Of a stretch of 39,977 nt of DNA, positions 33,459 through 39,977 are shown one piece after another. Numbering within the stretch: the first letter of the stretch is position 1; the number at the start of each line of letters is the position of its first letter. Origin of the DNA: Nonomuraea antri (GTDB lineage Bacteria > Actinomycetota > Actinomycetes > Streptosporangiales > Streptosporangiaceae); contig NZ_JABCPZ010000088.1 of the NCBI RefSeq assembly GCF_013283785.1, positions 1 through 39,977 of the forward strand. The letters are read 5' to 3'. The translations under genes were made by a program, and so were the position numbers. A model generated the notes under the pieces. The model was not told where the DNA came from. It made no database searches and saw nothing but the letters and a program-made list of their open reading frames with translations.

Positions 33459-34394
33459 TCATGAGCCGGCGCCTATCTGCGCGCGGGCCAGCGCCAAGCC
33501 CCTGTCCAAGTCTGTGCTGGTAACGGCCAGCAGTTTCTGGGTTACCGTGACGGGCAAGAGCCGCTGCGCTTCCTCGAATACTCCGACGGCCTCCGCGAAC
33601 TGCCCATCGTCGCCCAGCGCCGAGCCGAGCTGGAACATCGCGAAGACCAGTCTCTCGCCGGCGTGCGTGGCGCGCTCTGTTTCCACCGTCGCGCGCAACA
33701 TCATGCGGCCGCTCTCGTCATTCTGCGCCCTGCCCAAGGCGCAACCACTGTGAAGACGCAAGGCCGCGGCGTTCTTGATCGTCAGGTCCCGGGACATCGC
33801 GACGGCTTCGAGGGCGAGCGGATAGGCCTGCTCTTGTCTGCCCAGTTGGCTCAACAGGTTCGCGAGCCTTCCCTGAGCTTCAATGAGTGGCTCGACGGTG
33901 CTCGCGTCGATTTGCGATCCAACCGCCTTCTGAAGGCCTGACAGCGTCTCAACGGCCCCTTCCCAGAAGGTCACCGCACGATCTTCGTCCCCTTCGGCCA
34001 AGAGGAACTTGCCGAGCAGCAATTCCGCGCTGCCGAAAAGGAAGAGCCCGACCGCCGCAAGACCCGGCCGCGAGGCCATCTTTCCGGCGACGGAGGCGGC
34101 TTTCGTGGCCGTGTGGATGGCCATTAGCCGGTGCGCCGAACGGGAGGCCTCGTCCAACGGCAAAAAACCCGCCAGCCACAGGATGTTGGCCGCGTGTATG
34201 TAGCACCGACTGGCCACCGGCTGGTTCGCGCTGATTTCCGACAGGCGTTCCAGGTCTTCGACCGATTGCTTGGCTTGCGCTACTGCCGCAGGTACCAGCG
34301 AAATGTCCGCCTCGCAGGAGTGGGCTGCTTGGATCAGTAGATCCTCGATGTCTTCAACCTTCATTTTCGGCGCAGACCGCTTGAACCAAGCCAT
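33459..34394 (-). CDS. TPR-repeat protein
   Basis: A 311-aa soluble, mostly helical protein. ATG 34394 follows AAAGGAAAGTGAAG; the frame is open upstream but without a ribosome binding site. It begins MAWFKRSAPKMKVEDIEDLL, then TPR-like helix pairs (LVFAMFQLGSALGDDGQFAE, RLANLLSQLGRQEQAYPLAL). It contains no enzymatic motif. It is the first gene of the three-gene minus-strand group with two membrane proteins, suggesting an adaptor or sensor feeding a membrane complex; this is inferred from order only. Confidence 0.75.
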   Translation of the reverse strand: MAWFKRSAPKMKVEDIEDLLIQAAHSCEADISLVPAAVAQAKQSVEDLERLSEISANQPVASRCYIHAANILWLAGFLPLDEASRSAHRLMAIHTATKAASVAGKMASRPGLAAVGLFLFGSAELLLGKFLLAEGDEDRAVTFWEGAVETLSGLQKAVGSQIDASTVEPLIEAQGRLANLLSQLGRQEQAYPLALEAVAMSRDLTIKNAAALRLHSGCALGRAQNDESGRMMLRATVETERATHAGERLVFAMFQLGSALGDDGQFAEAVGVFEEAQRLLPVTVTQKLLAVTSTDLDRGLALARAQIGAGS

Positions 34395-34712
34395 CTTCAC
34401 TTTCCTTTCACGCGCGGGATCGAGCAGATCTCGTTCGAGAGGGAGGCCGGGTCGCCTCTGGAGATGCGTGAGCAGATCGTCGCCGCATCCGACCATGAAG
34501 TGTTCGTGGCAGTGGTGGTCGGGGCGTTGAACTGCTCGTCGCGCCAGCGGTCCAGCATGTCGAGGTCTCGCCATCACGTACGGCACTACTCGAACCGGGG
34601 ATACGGCCTGCTGGTTGCCAGGTCCGAATCTGATTCATCGTCACGGTTGTCGTCCAGGGCTACCATGGCGCGTAGACAACGCGTAGACAACGTTTGACAA
34701 CGAGGAGCTGCG
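34395..34712. other. Divergent intergenic region with direct repeats
   Basis: This 318-bp gap lies between the divergent TPR and DUF2690 genes. The GACAACG repeats sit at its right end, close to the DUF2690 start. No RNA gene or conserved ORF is recognised in the rest. Confidence 0.6.
34675..34702. promoter_or_regulatory. Three GACAACG direct repeats at helical spacing
   Basis: GACAACG occurs at 34675–34681, 34686–34692 and 34696–34702 (11- and 10-bp phasing), ending 10 bp before the DUF2690 gene start. GTTGTC, the opposite orientation of the core, occurs at 34646–34651. This looks like a multi-site operator, perhaps for the downstream HTH protein itself. Confidence 0.55.
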
Positions 34713-35624
34713 GTGATGGCCCGTCCTGAGACGGAGTTGGACCCGGACGCAGACCCTGTCCAGGCATTCGCGTTCGAACTGCGGCGGTTGAGGGAGAAGG
34801 CTGGAAAGCCGGCTTATCGTGAGCTCGCCAAACAGGCCCATTACTCCGCCGCCGCGCTCGCTCGTGCGGCGGACGGCCACAAGCTTCCCACTCTGGAATT
34901 GACTCTCGCCTATGTGGCCGCCTGCGGCGGCGACATGGAGGAATGGAAACAGCGCTGGCACGACCTGGGCACGTCCGGGAACGCTCCGCCTATCGCCGCC
35001 CCCCGACCTGTTCCGGCCGAGAACCCGGCTCCGCAGGAATTCGCATCCGAGGTAATGGCCGCGGTCGAAACGCCTCGACCACGAGCAGGGTTAAGGAGCA
35101 GGCGGCGTTGGACGGTGGTCATCATGGGCGCCGTTCTCCTGCTGGTCGTCGGGACCGTACTCGCGTTGATCTTCTCGACGGCCGGCCCGCCCCCGATGAT
35201 CTGGACCAATGCCTCGCATGTGCTGCCGCTCTCCGTTGGTCCCGGGCAGACTGCCATCGACGGAGCCGATCCGATGCGAGCGGAATGCACCGACGCGGCC
35301 ACGATAGCCAGCGAGCAGGTCTGGATCGGATCAGTGAAATACGGGCTCCTCGAACTCAGGCATTCACGGATCTGCGGCTCAGCCTGGAGCCGGTTCAACC
35401 CGCACGGCTCTCTGATCAACCACCCGTCCCAGGACATTCTCATTCGGCTGGAAACCATTCGTTCAGCTGACAGCACGGTCAGCCGGGTCGAAGAGGCCTT
35501 CGTCCGAGACCATCATTGGGCGGGCATGCTCCGCACGGACAAGGGATGCGTACGGGCACGCGGACAGATCACCATCGACTCGAATACCTCGGAAATACTC
35601 CAGACCATCTGCGCAACGGGATAA
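34713..35624 (+). CDS. DUF2690 membrane-anchored HTH protein
   Basis: A 303-aa protein with adjacent GTG 34713 and ATG 34716 starts; GAGGAG lies upstream (5 or 8 nt). An XRE-type HTH (about 15–85: FELRRLREKAGKPAYRELAK, LELTLAYVAACGGDMEEW) precedes one transmembrane helix (about 133–154). The external domain has the DUF2690 pattern CTDAATIASEQVW, LLELRHSRICGSAWSRF. These proteins are widespread in actinobacteria and poorly understood. The divergent TPR gene shares its upstream region, where GACAACG repeats end just before this start. Confidence 0.85.
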   Translation: MMARPETELDPDADPVQAFAFELRRLREKAGKPAYRELAKQAHYSAAALARAADGHKLPTLELTLAYVAACGGDMEEWKQRWHDLGTSGNAPPIAAPRPVPAENPAPQEFASEVMAAVETPRPRAGLRSRRRWTVVIMGAVLLLVVGTVLALIFSTAGPPPMIWTNASHVLPLSVGPGQTAIDGADPMRAECTDAATIASEQVWIGSVKYGLLELRHSRICGSAWSRFNPHGSLINHPSQDILIRLETIRSADSTVSRVEEAFVRDHHWAGMLRTDKGCVRARGQITIDSNTSEILQTICATG

Positions 35625-35859
35625 AGCCAAGGCGTTCAGCCCGAAGGCGATCATCACGCGACGACGGCCGGTGGGCCGCGTTGCCGGGACAGGAACGCTC
35701 CTGCGGTTCCGGCGAACACGCCGAGCGGTACGAGCGCGGTGAGTCCACCGGGCCGATGGTGGTGGGGTCGTCGGAGTCGCGCGCCGTACCAGTTGCGCCA
35801 GGGGCATTGTTCGCGGTCGGACGGAGCGACGCGCGGCCGTCAGCGGCATGCGGACGGTG

Positions 35860-36396
35860 TCAGAGGTTCCATCCGCACACGACCAGGTATCCGTCGACGG
35901 TGGTGAGCAGGTCGGAGGTGGGGTCGTCGGGCAGGGCGTGACCGAGGTCGCGGTTGCGGACCTCGCCGATCCAGCGGTCGTGCTGGTACTCGTGGTTGAT
36001 GATGGCCATGAGCAGGGTCTGGGCGATGATCTTGAGCTGGGCGGGGGCGCCGACGTCTCCGGCGCCGATGGCGTTCATGCGGGCGTGGACTCGTTCGCCG
36101 ACGGTGGCCCGGAAGTCGGCCAGTCGCCGGGGGTCGGGTAGGGGCAGCCGGTTGGCCTCCGGGTTGGCGGAGTCCATGAGGTCGTCCAGGTCCGGTGCGG
36201 GGCTCGGTTCTGCCGCTGTGAGGTTGCGGACCATGAAGTGGGCGACGTGGGCCTGGTGGCCGAGATGCCAGCCGATGGGGCTGAAGTCCGGCTCGGGACG
36301 CCAGTGCAATTCCTCGGTGGTCAGGTCGCGCCAGAGCTGGTCGGTGTAGGCGCGGGCCCGGTCGTACTCCGCCAGCAGTTGCGGGATCTCATGCAT
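35860..36396 (-). CDS. DinB-family protein
   Basis: A 178-aa four-helix-bundle protein of the DinB/YfiT superfamily. The metal-binding His set is visible: GWHLGH (H44/H47) and INHEYQHDRW. The opening (YDRARAYTDQLWRDLTTEEL, HWRPEPDFSPIGWHLGH) resembles the EgtB N-terminal DinB_2 domain, but here it stands alone, without the sulfoxide-synthase part. A metal-dependent thiol or S-transferase role is possible. ATG 36396 follows GGAT; a GTG three codons earlier is also in frame. Confidence 0.85.
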   Translation of the reverse strand: MHEIPQLLAEYDRARAYTDQLWRDLTTEELHWRPEPDFSPIGWHLGHQAHVAHFMVRNLTAAEPSPAPDLDDLMDSANPEANRLPLPDPRRLADFRATVGERVHARMNAIGAGDVGAPAQLKIIAQTLLMAIINHEYQHDRWIGEVRNRDLGHALPDDPTSDLLTTVDGYLVVCGWNL

Positions 36397-37094
36397 TGCG
36401 GTCACATCCGATCGTCGTGTGGGAACCGGTTTTCTGTACGAAAGCGGTGGGGGCGTACGGCAGGCAGATGGAATGCCCGCGCCGAGCGGTCGCCACGCCG
36501 CCGACGGTGCCGCATCGGTGCGCGGTATGAGCGGCGACGACAGGGCGGGCGGCCCGCTCGTCGGCCGGGAGGGCGCTTTTGGCGTGTCCGACGGTTTCGG
36601 TCGATGCGTAGTGGAGCCGGCGGGCCGCTGGTATAGGGCTGATGTCCGAACAGGTCGTGGTTCGTCAGGTGCTTGACGTCGGGGGGCGGGGTGCAGTGTT
36701 CGCGGCTCCAGACCTGGACGTGCAGTGCCGCCGGTCGGCCGAACAGCTGCGCCAACTGCATGGTAGTCACGGCTGTGGTGAATCCGGGATCGGCAGCGGT
36801 GGCGGGCGCGAACCCGAACAGGGCGGCCGGGTGCTGTCCGGCCCGGACATGTCATGGATTTCCGTACCGGGCCGCTCCAGCTCATCGCGGCGCTCGCCAG
36901 AACGGGGTGCGGCAGACGGTCACGACCTTGACGACGCTGCCTATCCAGGCCGGGGTGGCGCGGCGGGACCTGCCAGTTCCGGCCCCAGCGCGCCGTGAAA
37001 GTCGATGCTCGCCGTGGCGGGCTGCTGGTTCTGGAGCCCTGGCCCCTCGATCCGGTCTACCGGCGTGACTTCGAAAGCGCCACCGCCGGTGAGG
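36397..37094. other. Gene-poor, probably decayed stretch
   Basis: No complete gene is supported. On the minus strand, about 36640–36855 reads as a codon-biased frame (…AALFGFAPATAADPGF, then AQLFGRPAALHVQVWSREHC, PPPDVKHLTNHDLFGH) with no start and a degenerate tail, suggesting a gene fragment of unknown family. On the plus strand, about 36999–37122, VKVDARRGGLLVLEPWPLDP then VYRRDFESATAGEVRVVRG ends in TGA inside the TetR 3' end and may be another remnant. Confidence 0.45.
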
Positions 37095-37703
37095 TCAGGG
37101 TGGTCCGAGGACGTCCGGGGTGATCAGGGCGCGGGCGGTGGCGGCGAAGTAGTCTCCGGGAGCGGCCTCGGCGAGGCCGAGGACGACGCCTTGGCTGAGT
37201 CCGACCAGGAGCGCGCGCAGCGCCGTGGCCAGGCGTCGCGCCTGCCGCGACGTGACGGCGGTCCCGTGGTGGAGCCTGCCGGACAGCAGTGCGGTCAGGC
37301 GTTCTTCGTGTGCCTTGACGGAGGCGGCGAGTCGGGGTGCCAGTTCGGGGTCGCGCAGGGCCAGGTCCTGCAGGCTGATCTCGAACGACAGGTGGCGCAG
37401 CGCGTCGGGGTCGTCGCACAGCCGGTGGTAGTGGCGGGCGAAGACCTCCACCGCCTCCGTGAGGCTCATGCCGGACGGGACGGCCTGTTCGATGCCGTCG
37501 TAGTGCGGGCCGAGGTAGTCGGTGACCACGGCGATGAGCAGGCCGTTCTTGCTGCCGAACAGTGAGTAGACGGCGCCGGTGGTCAGCCCGGCCTGCTCGG
37601 CGATCTCCTCCAGCTTGGCTCGGTGGCCGTCGCGGGCGACGATCAGCCGCGCGGCCTCCAGCAGGGCCCGCCGGTTGTGCTCCTTGGCCTCCGCCCTTGT
37701 CAT
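37095..37703 (-). CDS. TetR-family transcriptional regulator
   Basis: A 202-aa TetR regulator with the HTH RAKLEEIAEQAGLTTGAVYS then LFGSKNGLLIAVV (about 30–60) and a helical ligand-binding domain. ATG 37703 is preferred: AGGA lies 8 nt upstream; an ATG two codons earlier (37709) is in frame. It is divergent from the M14 peptidase gene with an AT-rich palindromic site between, so repression of both genes is expected. Ligand unknown. Confidence 0.9.
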   Translation of the reverse strand: MTRAEAKEHNRRALLEAARLIVARDGHRAKLEEIAEQAGLTTGAVYSLFGSKNGLLIAVVTDYLGPHYDGIEQAVPSGMSLTEAVEVFARHYHRLCDDPDALRHLSFEISLQDLALRDPELAPRLAASVKAHEERLTALLSGRLHHGTAVTSRQARRLATALRALLVGLSQGVVLGLAEAAPGDYFAATARALITPDVLGPP

Positions 37704-37706
37704 TCT

Positions 37707-37738
37707 CATAATCCTATTATTACCGTAATCTCATTATG
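37707..37738. promoter_or_regulatory. TetR operator: nested palindromes in an AT-rich intergenic stretch
   Basis: The 32-bp gap between the two divergent starts is strikingly AT-rich for this DNA. CATAAT (37707–37712) and ATTATG (37733–37738) form an outer inverted repeat, and ATTAC-C-GTAAT (37719–37729) is an inner perfect one. The site overlaps both translation starts, so a bound TetR protein would block both promoters. Confidence 0.72.
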
Positions 37739-39127
37739 AATGTTGCCGAGTACATGAGCCGTGTCCCCGAGCGCGCTGCATTCCCGTCCGTCGACGAGCT
37801 CCAAGCCGAGCTGCGGGAGCTGGCGGCCACCCATCCCGACCTGATTCGGACGCGCCGGATCGGGACCTCGCGGCTGGGGGAGCCGCTGTACGCAGTCACG
37901 GTCGGTGACGGCCCGGCGGACGCGGTGGTCATCGCCGGGCCGCATCCGAACGAGCCCGTCGGGAACGTGACCGCGCTCACGTTGATCGAACTGCTCTGCG
38001 AGGACGCCGCACTCCGGGCCGAGCTGGGCCTTCGCTGGCACATCGTGGCGTGCGCGGATCCGGACGGGGCCCGGCTGAACGAGGGCTGGTACGGCAAGCC
38101 CGGCGACCGCCGCGCCTACGCCGAGCACTTCTACCGTCCCGACCTGGCCGACCAGGTCGAATGGACCTTCCCCCTCACCGCCGGTGACTACCGCTTCGAC
38201 CGCCCGCTGCCGGAGACGCGGGCGCTGATGCGCCTCATGGACGAGGTACGCCCGTCGCTGGTCTGCTCGCTGCACAACGGCGAGTACCAGGGCGCGTTCT
38301 TCTACCTCGACCGTCCCGATGCGACACTGGCGCGGCGGCTGGCCGGACTGCCCGGCCTGGAAGGACTCCCGCTGCACCACGGCGAGCCGGAGCTGCCCGG
38401 CGCCGAACCGATCGTCCCCGCCGTCTACCTGACCCCGCCGGGGGCGCGGGTGGGCCCGGCCTTCGGCGCGGGCGGCAGCAGCGCCGACTACGCGGCCGCC
38501 TTCGGCGCGCTCCACCTGGCCACCGAGGTGCCGACCTGGGCGGACGACCGCGTGGCCGACCAGAGCCCGACCGGCCGCGGCTACAGGCGGATCCTCGCCG
38601 AGGGAGCGGCGGCCCGGCGCGAGCTGATCGACGTCATCGAGGCGGCCATGCGGGCCGTGGCCGGCGACCTGAGCGTGAGCTCGCCGTTCCGCCGCTCGAC
38701 CGAGAACACCCTGGAGACCTTCCGCAGGCTCGGCGAACTGGAAGAGGCCGCGTTGGACGAGGTCGTGCTGGACGAGGCCGTGCCGGAAGGGGTCGCGCTG
38801 GATGAGGCCGCGCTGGAAGGGCCCGGGCTGGACCGCCCGGCCACGACCGCTGAGGAGTTCGGCAACCGCCAGCTGCTGCACTTGATGCGGCTGCGCCTGC
38901 TCGGCACGTTCCTGCGCATGCTCGACGCGGAGATCGCCGCGGGCAACCTGACGCCGGCGATCCGCGAGCAACGGCACCTGCTCGCCGAACGATTCGAGAC
39001 GTGGTACGGCCAAGCCGAAGCGGACCCGCCCGGCCTGCCGATCGAGGTGCGCAGGCTGGTCGCCGTCCAGTTGGGCGCCATCCTGGCCGCCGCCCTCCAC
39101 CTGGCAGAACCGGCGGCGGGCCGGTGA
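37736..39127 (+). CDS. M14-family zinc carboxypeptidase-like protein
   Basis: A 463-aa protein with the M14 zinc ligands H70 and E73 (GPHPNEPVG) and H180 (SLHNGEYQGAF). The fold is soluble and there is no signal peptide. Residues about 336–365 are a degenerate pentapeptide array of [ED][EG]xxL units inserted before the C-terminal helices. ATG 37736 has no ribosome binding site and lies inside the operator, compatible with a leaderless transcript. The stop overlaps the GTG of a broken hydrolase gene. Substrate unknown. Confidence 0.87.
   Translation: MNVAEYMSRVPERAAFPSVDELQAELRELAATHPDLIRTRRIGTSRLGEPLYAVTVGDGPADAVVIAGPHPNEPVGNVTALTLIELLCEDAALRAELGLRWHIVACADPDGARLNEGWYGKPGDRRAYAEHFYRPDLADQVEWTFPLTAGDYRFDRPLPETRALMRLMDEVRPSLVCSLHNGEYQGAFFYLDRPDATLARRLAGLPGLEGLPLHHGEPELPGAEPIVPAVYLTPPGARVGPAFGAGGSSADYAAAFGALHLATEVPTWADDRVADQSPTGRGYRRILAEGAAARRELIDVIEAAMRAVAGDLSVSSPFRRSTENTLETFRRLGELEEAALDEVVLDEAVPEGVALDEAALEGPGLDRPATTAEEFGNRQLLHLMRLRLLGTFLRMLDAEIAAGNLTPAIREQRHLLAERFETWYGQAEADPPGLPIEVRRLVAVQLGAILAAALHLAEPAAGR
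38741..38830 (+). repeat. Six 15-bp coding repeats in the M14 gene
   Basis: Six consecutive 15-bp units (38741–38755 through 38816–38830) encode [E/D][E/G]xx[L/P] pentapeptides, for example EEAAL, DEVVL, DEAVP, EGVAL, DEAAL, EGPGL. Slippage here changes length without changing frame. Confidence 0.85.
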
Positions 39128-39270
39128 ACGGGTTGCCGCGCCTGTCGATCGGAGCGGGGCCGCCGCTGATCGTCCTGCTCTTCACCCCGGAGGCCGCCAT
39201 CCGACCGGCCTGGGACGCCGCTACCTGATGCGAACGGTTGAGCGGGGGCGATCTGGTCGGCATCGTCCCG
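39124..39270 (+). pseudogene. Frameshifted N-terminal remnant of an alpha/beta hydrolase
   Basis: GTG 39124 overlaps the M14 stop (GTGA) and reads VNGLPRLSIGAGPPLIVLLF then TPEAAIRPAWDAAT to TGA 39228. This is the start of an alpha/beta hydrolase (LxxGxGPPLVVL...FTPxxANPTG). In another frame (about 39208–39270) PTGLGRRYLMRTVERG continues the family pattern, so a small indel broke the frame and the rest of the gene is absent. It was originally translationally coupled to the M14 gene. Confidence 0.75.
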
Positions 39271-39297
39271 CAGACGGCCTGGTGGAATCATCGGGCT

Positions 39298-39645
39298 GTG
39301 GGCACCTGGGGCAAGGGACCGTTCGACGACGACACGGCGATGGACTTCTTTGATGAGCTGGCCGATTGTGACGCCACCACGGCCCGCAGCGCCGCCGTGG
39401 ACTCGATGCGCCCTTGCGCCCCGGACACGCGCAAGATCGCTGCCCTTACTCGTTCGGCGCACGTCTCGGCTGTGCTGCTCGCAGGTCTGAGGCCGGTCCC
39501 CGAAGATCCGCAGCGCGTGGTGGCGCCGCTGCCGCCTGGAATGCTCGTTGAGTTGGCCGCTGATGCTGCGGTGGCCGTGGAACGGGGGTTGCGTCCACGG
39601 GAGTGGTGTACGAGTTTGACCTGGTCAACAGGCGTGGCGTCGTGA
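39298..39645 (+). CDS. DUF4259 protein, probably truncated by the IS insertion
   Basis: GTG 39298 opens GTWGKGPFDDDTAMDFFDEL, the hallmark start of DUF4259 proteins. The frame runs 115 aa, but after PREW (about 39602) the sequence changes character (CTSLTWSTGVAS) and stops, where homologues normally continue for about 25–30 residues after an EW(R) element. The IS256-type gene begins 61 bp later, so the 3' end has probably been replaced by the IS left end. Function of the family unknown. Confidence 0.7.
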   Translation: MGTWGKGPFDDDTAMDFFDELADCDATTARSAAVDSMRPCAPDTRKIAALTRSAHVSAVLLAGLRPVPEDPQRVVAPLPPGMLVELAADAAVAVERGLRPREWCTSLTWSTGVAS

Positions 39646-39706
39646 AATGGCGACGGCCATCGCGTGATCCTTCGAAAGCGCAAACCAAGATCGAAGGAGG
39701 CACGTG

Positions 39707-39977
39707 ATGGCCGCGGACAACAGTGTGACGCCCGAGCAGTGGCTGGCACAGCAGATCCAGACCGGTGACCCCGACTTGTTGCGATCCATGGTGAAGACCA
39801 TGGCTGAGGCGTTGATGTCGGCCGAGGCCGACAGCTTGTGCGGGGCCGGCTACGGCGAGCGTAGCGAGGAGCGGACCAACCGGCGCAACGGTTACCGCAC
39901 CCGCGAGTGGGACACCCGCGCAGGATCGATCGAGCTGGCCATCCCGAAGCTCAGGTCGGGCTCGTACTTCCCGCACT
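39707..39977 (+). mobile_element. IS256-family (mutator-type) transposase, N-terminal part
   Basis: ATG 39707 follows AAGGAGG. The 90 residues before the window end include AEALMSAEADSLCGAGYGER, RTNRRNGYRTREWDTRAGSI and ELAIPKLRSGSYFP, the typical N-terminal region of IS256/mutator transposases in actinobacteria (RxNxRNGYxxRxWDTRxGxxxLxIPKLRxGSYFP). The catalytic DDE and right end lie outside the window. The left terminal repeat is probably near 39604–39640 (inferred). Confidence 0.93.

Noticed and set aside
35625..35859. Small membrane-protein remnant on the minus strand (GGLTALVPLGVFAGTAGAFL)
   Set aside because: About 30 hydrophobic residues ending in a stop, with no start or upstream coding signal; too short to support.
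35646..37000. Ergothioneine (EgtB-like) gene
   Set aside because: The DinB domain resembles the EgtB N-terminus, but the FGE-sulfatase catalytic part and other egt genes are absent.

Overview
The window is high-GC DNA (strong G/C bias at third codon positions) with the gene content of a filamentous actinobacterium. Indicators are a SARP/AfsR-type BTAD–NB-ARC–TPR regulator, a TIGR04222-type membrane protein, a DUF2690 helix-turn-helix membrane protein, a multidomain PP2C/SpoIIE phosphatase, a PucR regulator, a GlxA-like AraC regulator and an actinobacterial IS256-type transposase. I favour Streptosporangiales or a relative, but that is inference. No rRNA, tRNA or CRISPR array was seen.

Layout. 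1–3900: tail of a sensor kinase overlapping its NarL/LuxR response regulator, then a SARP-type regulator. 3991–6211: two secreted or peptidoglycan-directed enzymes, an NlpC/P60-like protein with a lectin-like repeat array and a VanX-type D,D-dipeptidase, separated by a very strong hairpin terminator. 6240–9983: a membrane-anchored STAND ATPase, convergent with a LuxR-type regulator whose receiver lacks its phospho-acceptor, which is in turn divergent from a 79-aa protein. 10089–15413: a TIGR04222-like membrane protein, a methyltransferase–glycosyltransferase pair, a sulfotransferase with a possible coupled leader peptide, an RNase Z-like metallo-hydrolase and a small secreted protein. 15546–19204: a GlxA-like regulator and a divergent cupin sharing a palindrome, then a PAS/GAF/SpoIIE phosphatase. 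19860–22406: a secreted right-handed beta-helix protein with two C-terminal carbohydrate-binding-like domains, behind a candidate extracytoplasmic-stress promoter. 22594–29148: catabolic and redox genes (PucR regulator, HSL-type esterase, butanediol-type dehydrogenase, aldo-keto reductase, alpha/beta hydrolase, AraC regulator), with an amidohydrolase remnant between them. 29280–35624: an accessory block of mostly unrecognised small, secreted, membrane and TPR proteins, bounded inside by two different helix-turn-helix proteins that each carry one membrane segment and an external Cys-containing domain. 35860–39977: DinB-like protein, a decayed stretch, a TetR/M14-peptidase divergent pair with a palindromic operator, then two broken genes and the start of an IS256-family element.

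The most system-like parts are the 30.5–35.6 kb block (one-span HTH regulators around an operon of a TPR protein and two polytopic membrane proteins, resembling a transmembrane signalling module) and the 6.2–10 kb block (membrane STAND ATPase plus pseudo-receiver regulator). Neither matches a named system I can identify; the functional links are inferred from gene order. The right end shows active decay: a frameshifted alpha/beta hydrolase remnant, a DUF4259 gene apparently cut by the IS, and the IS itself.
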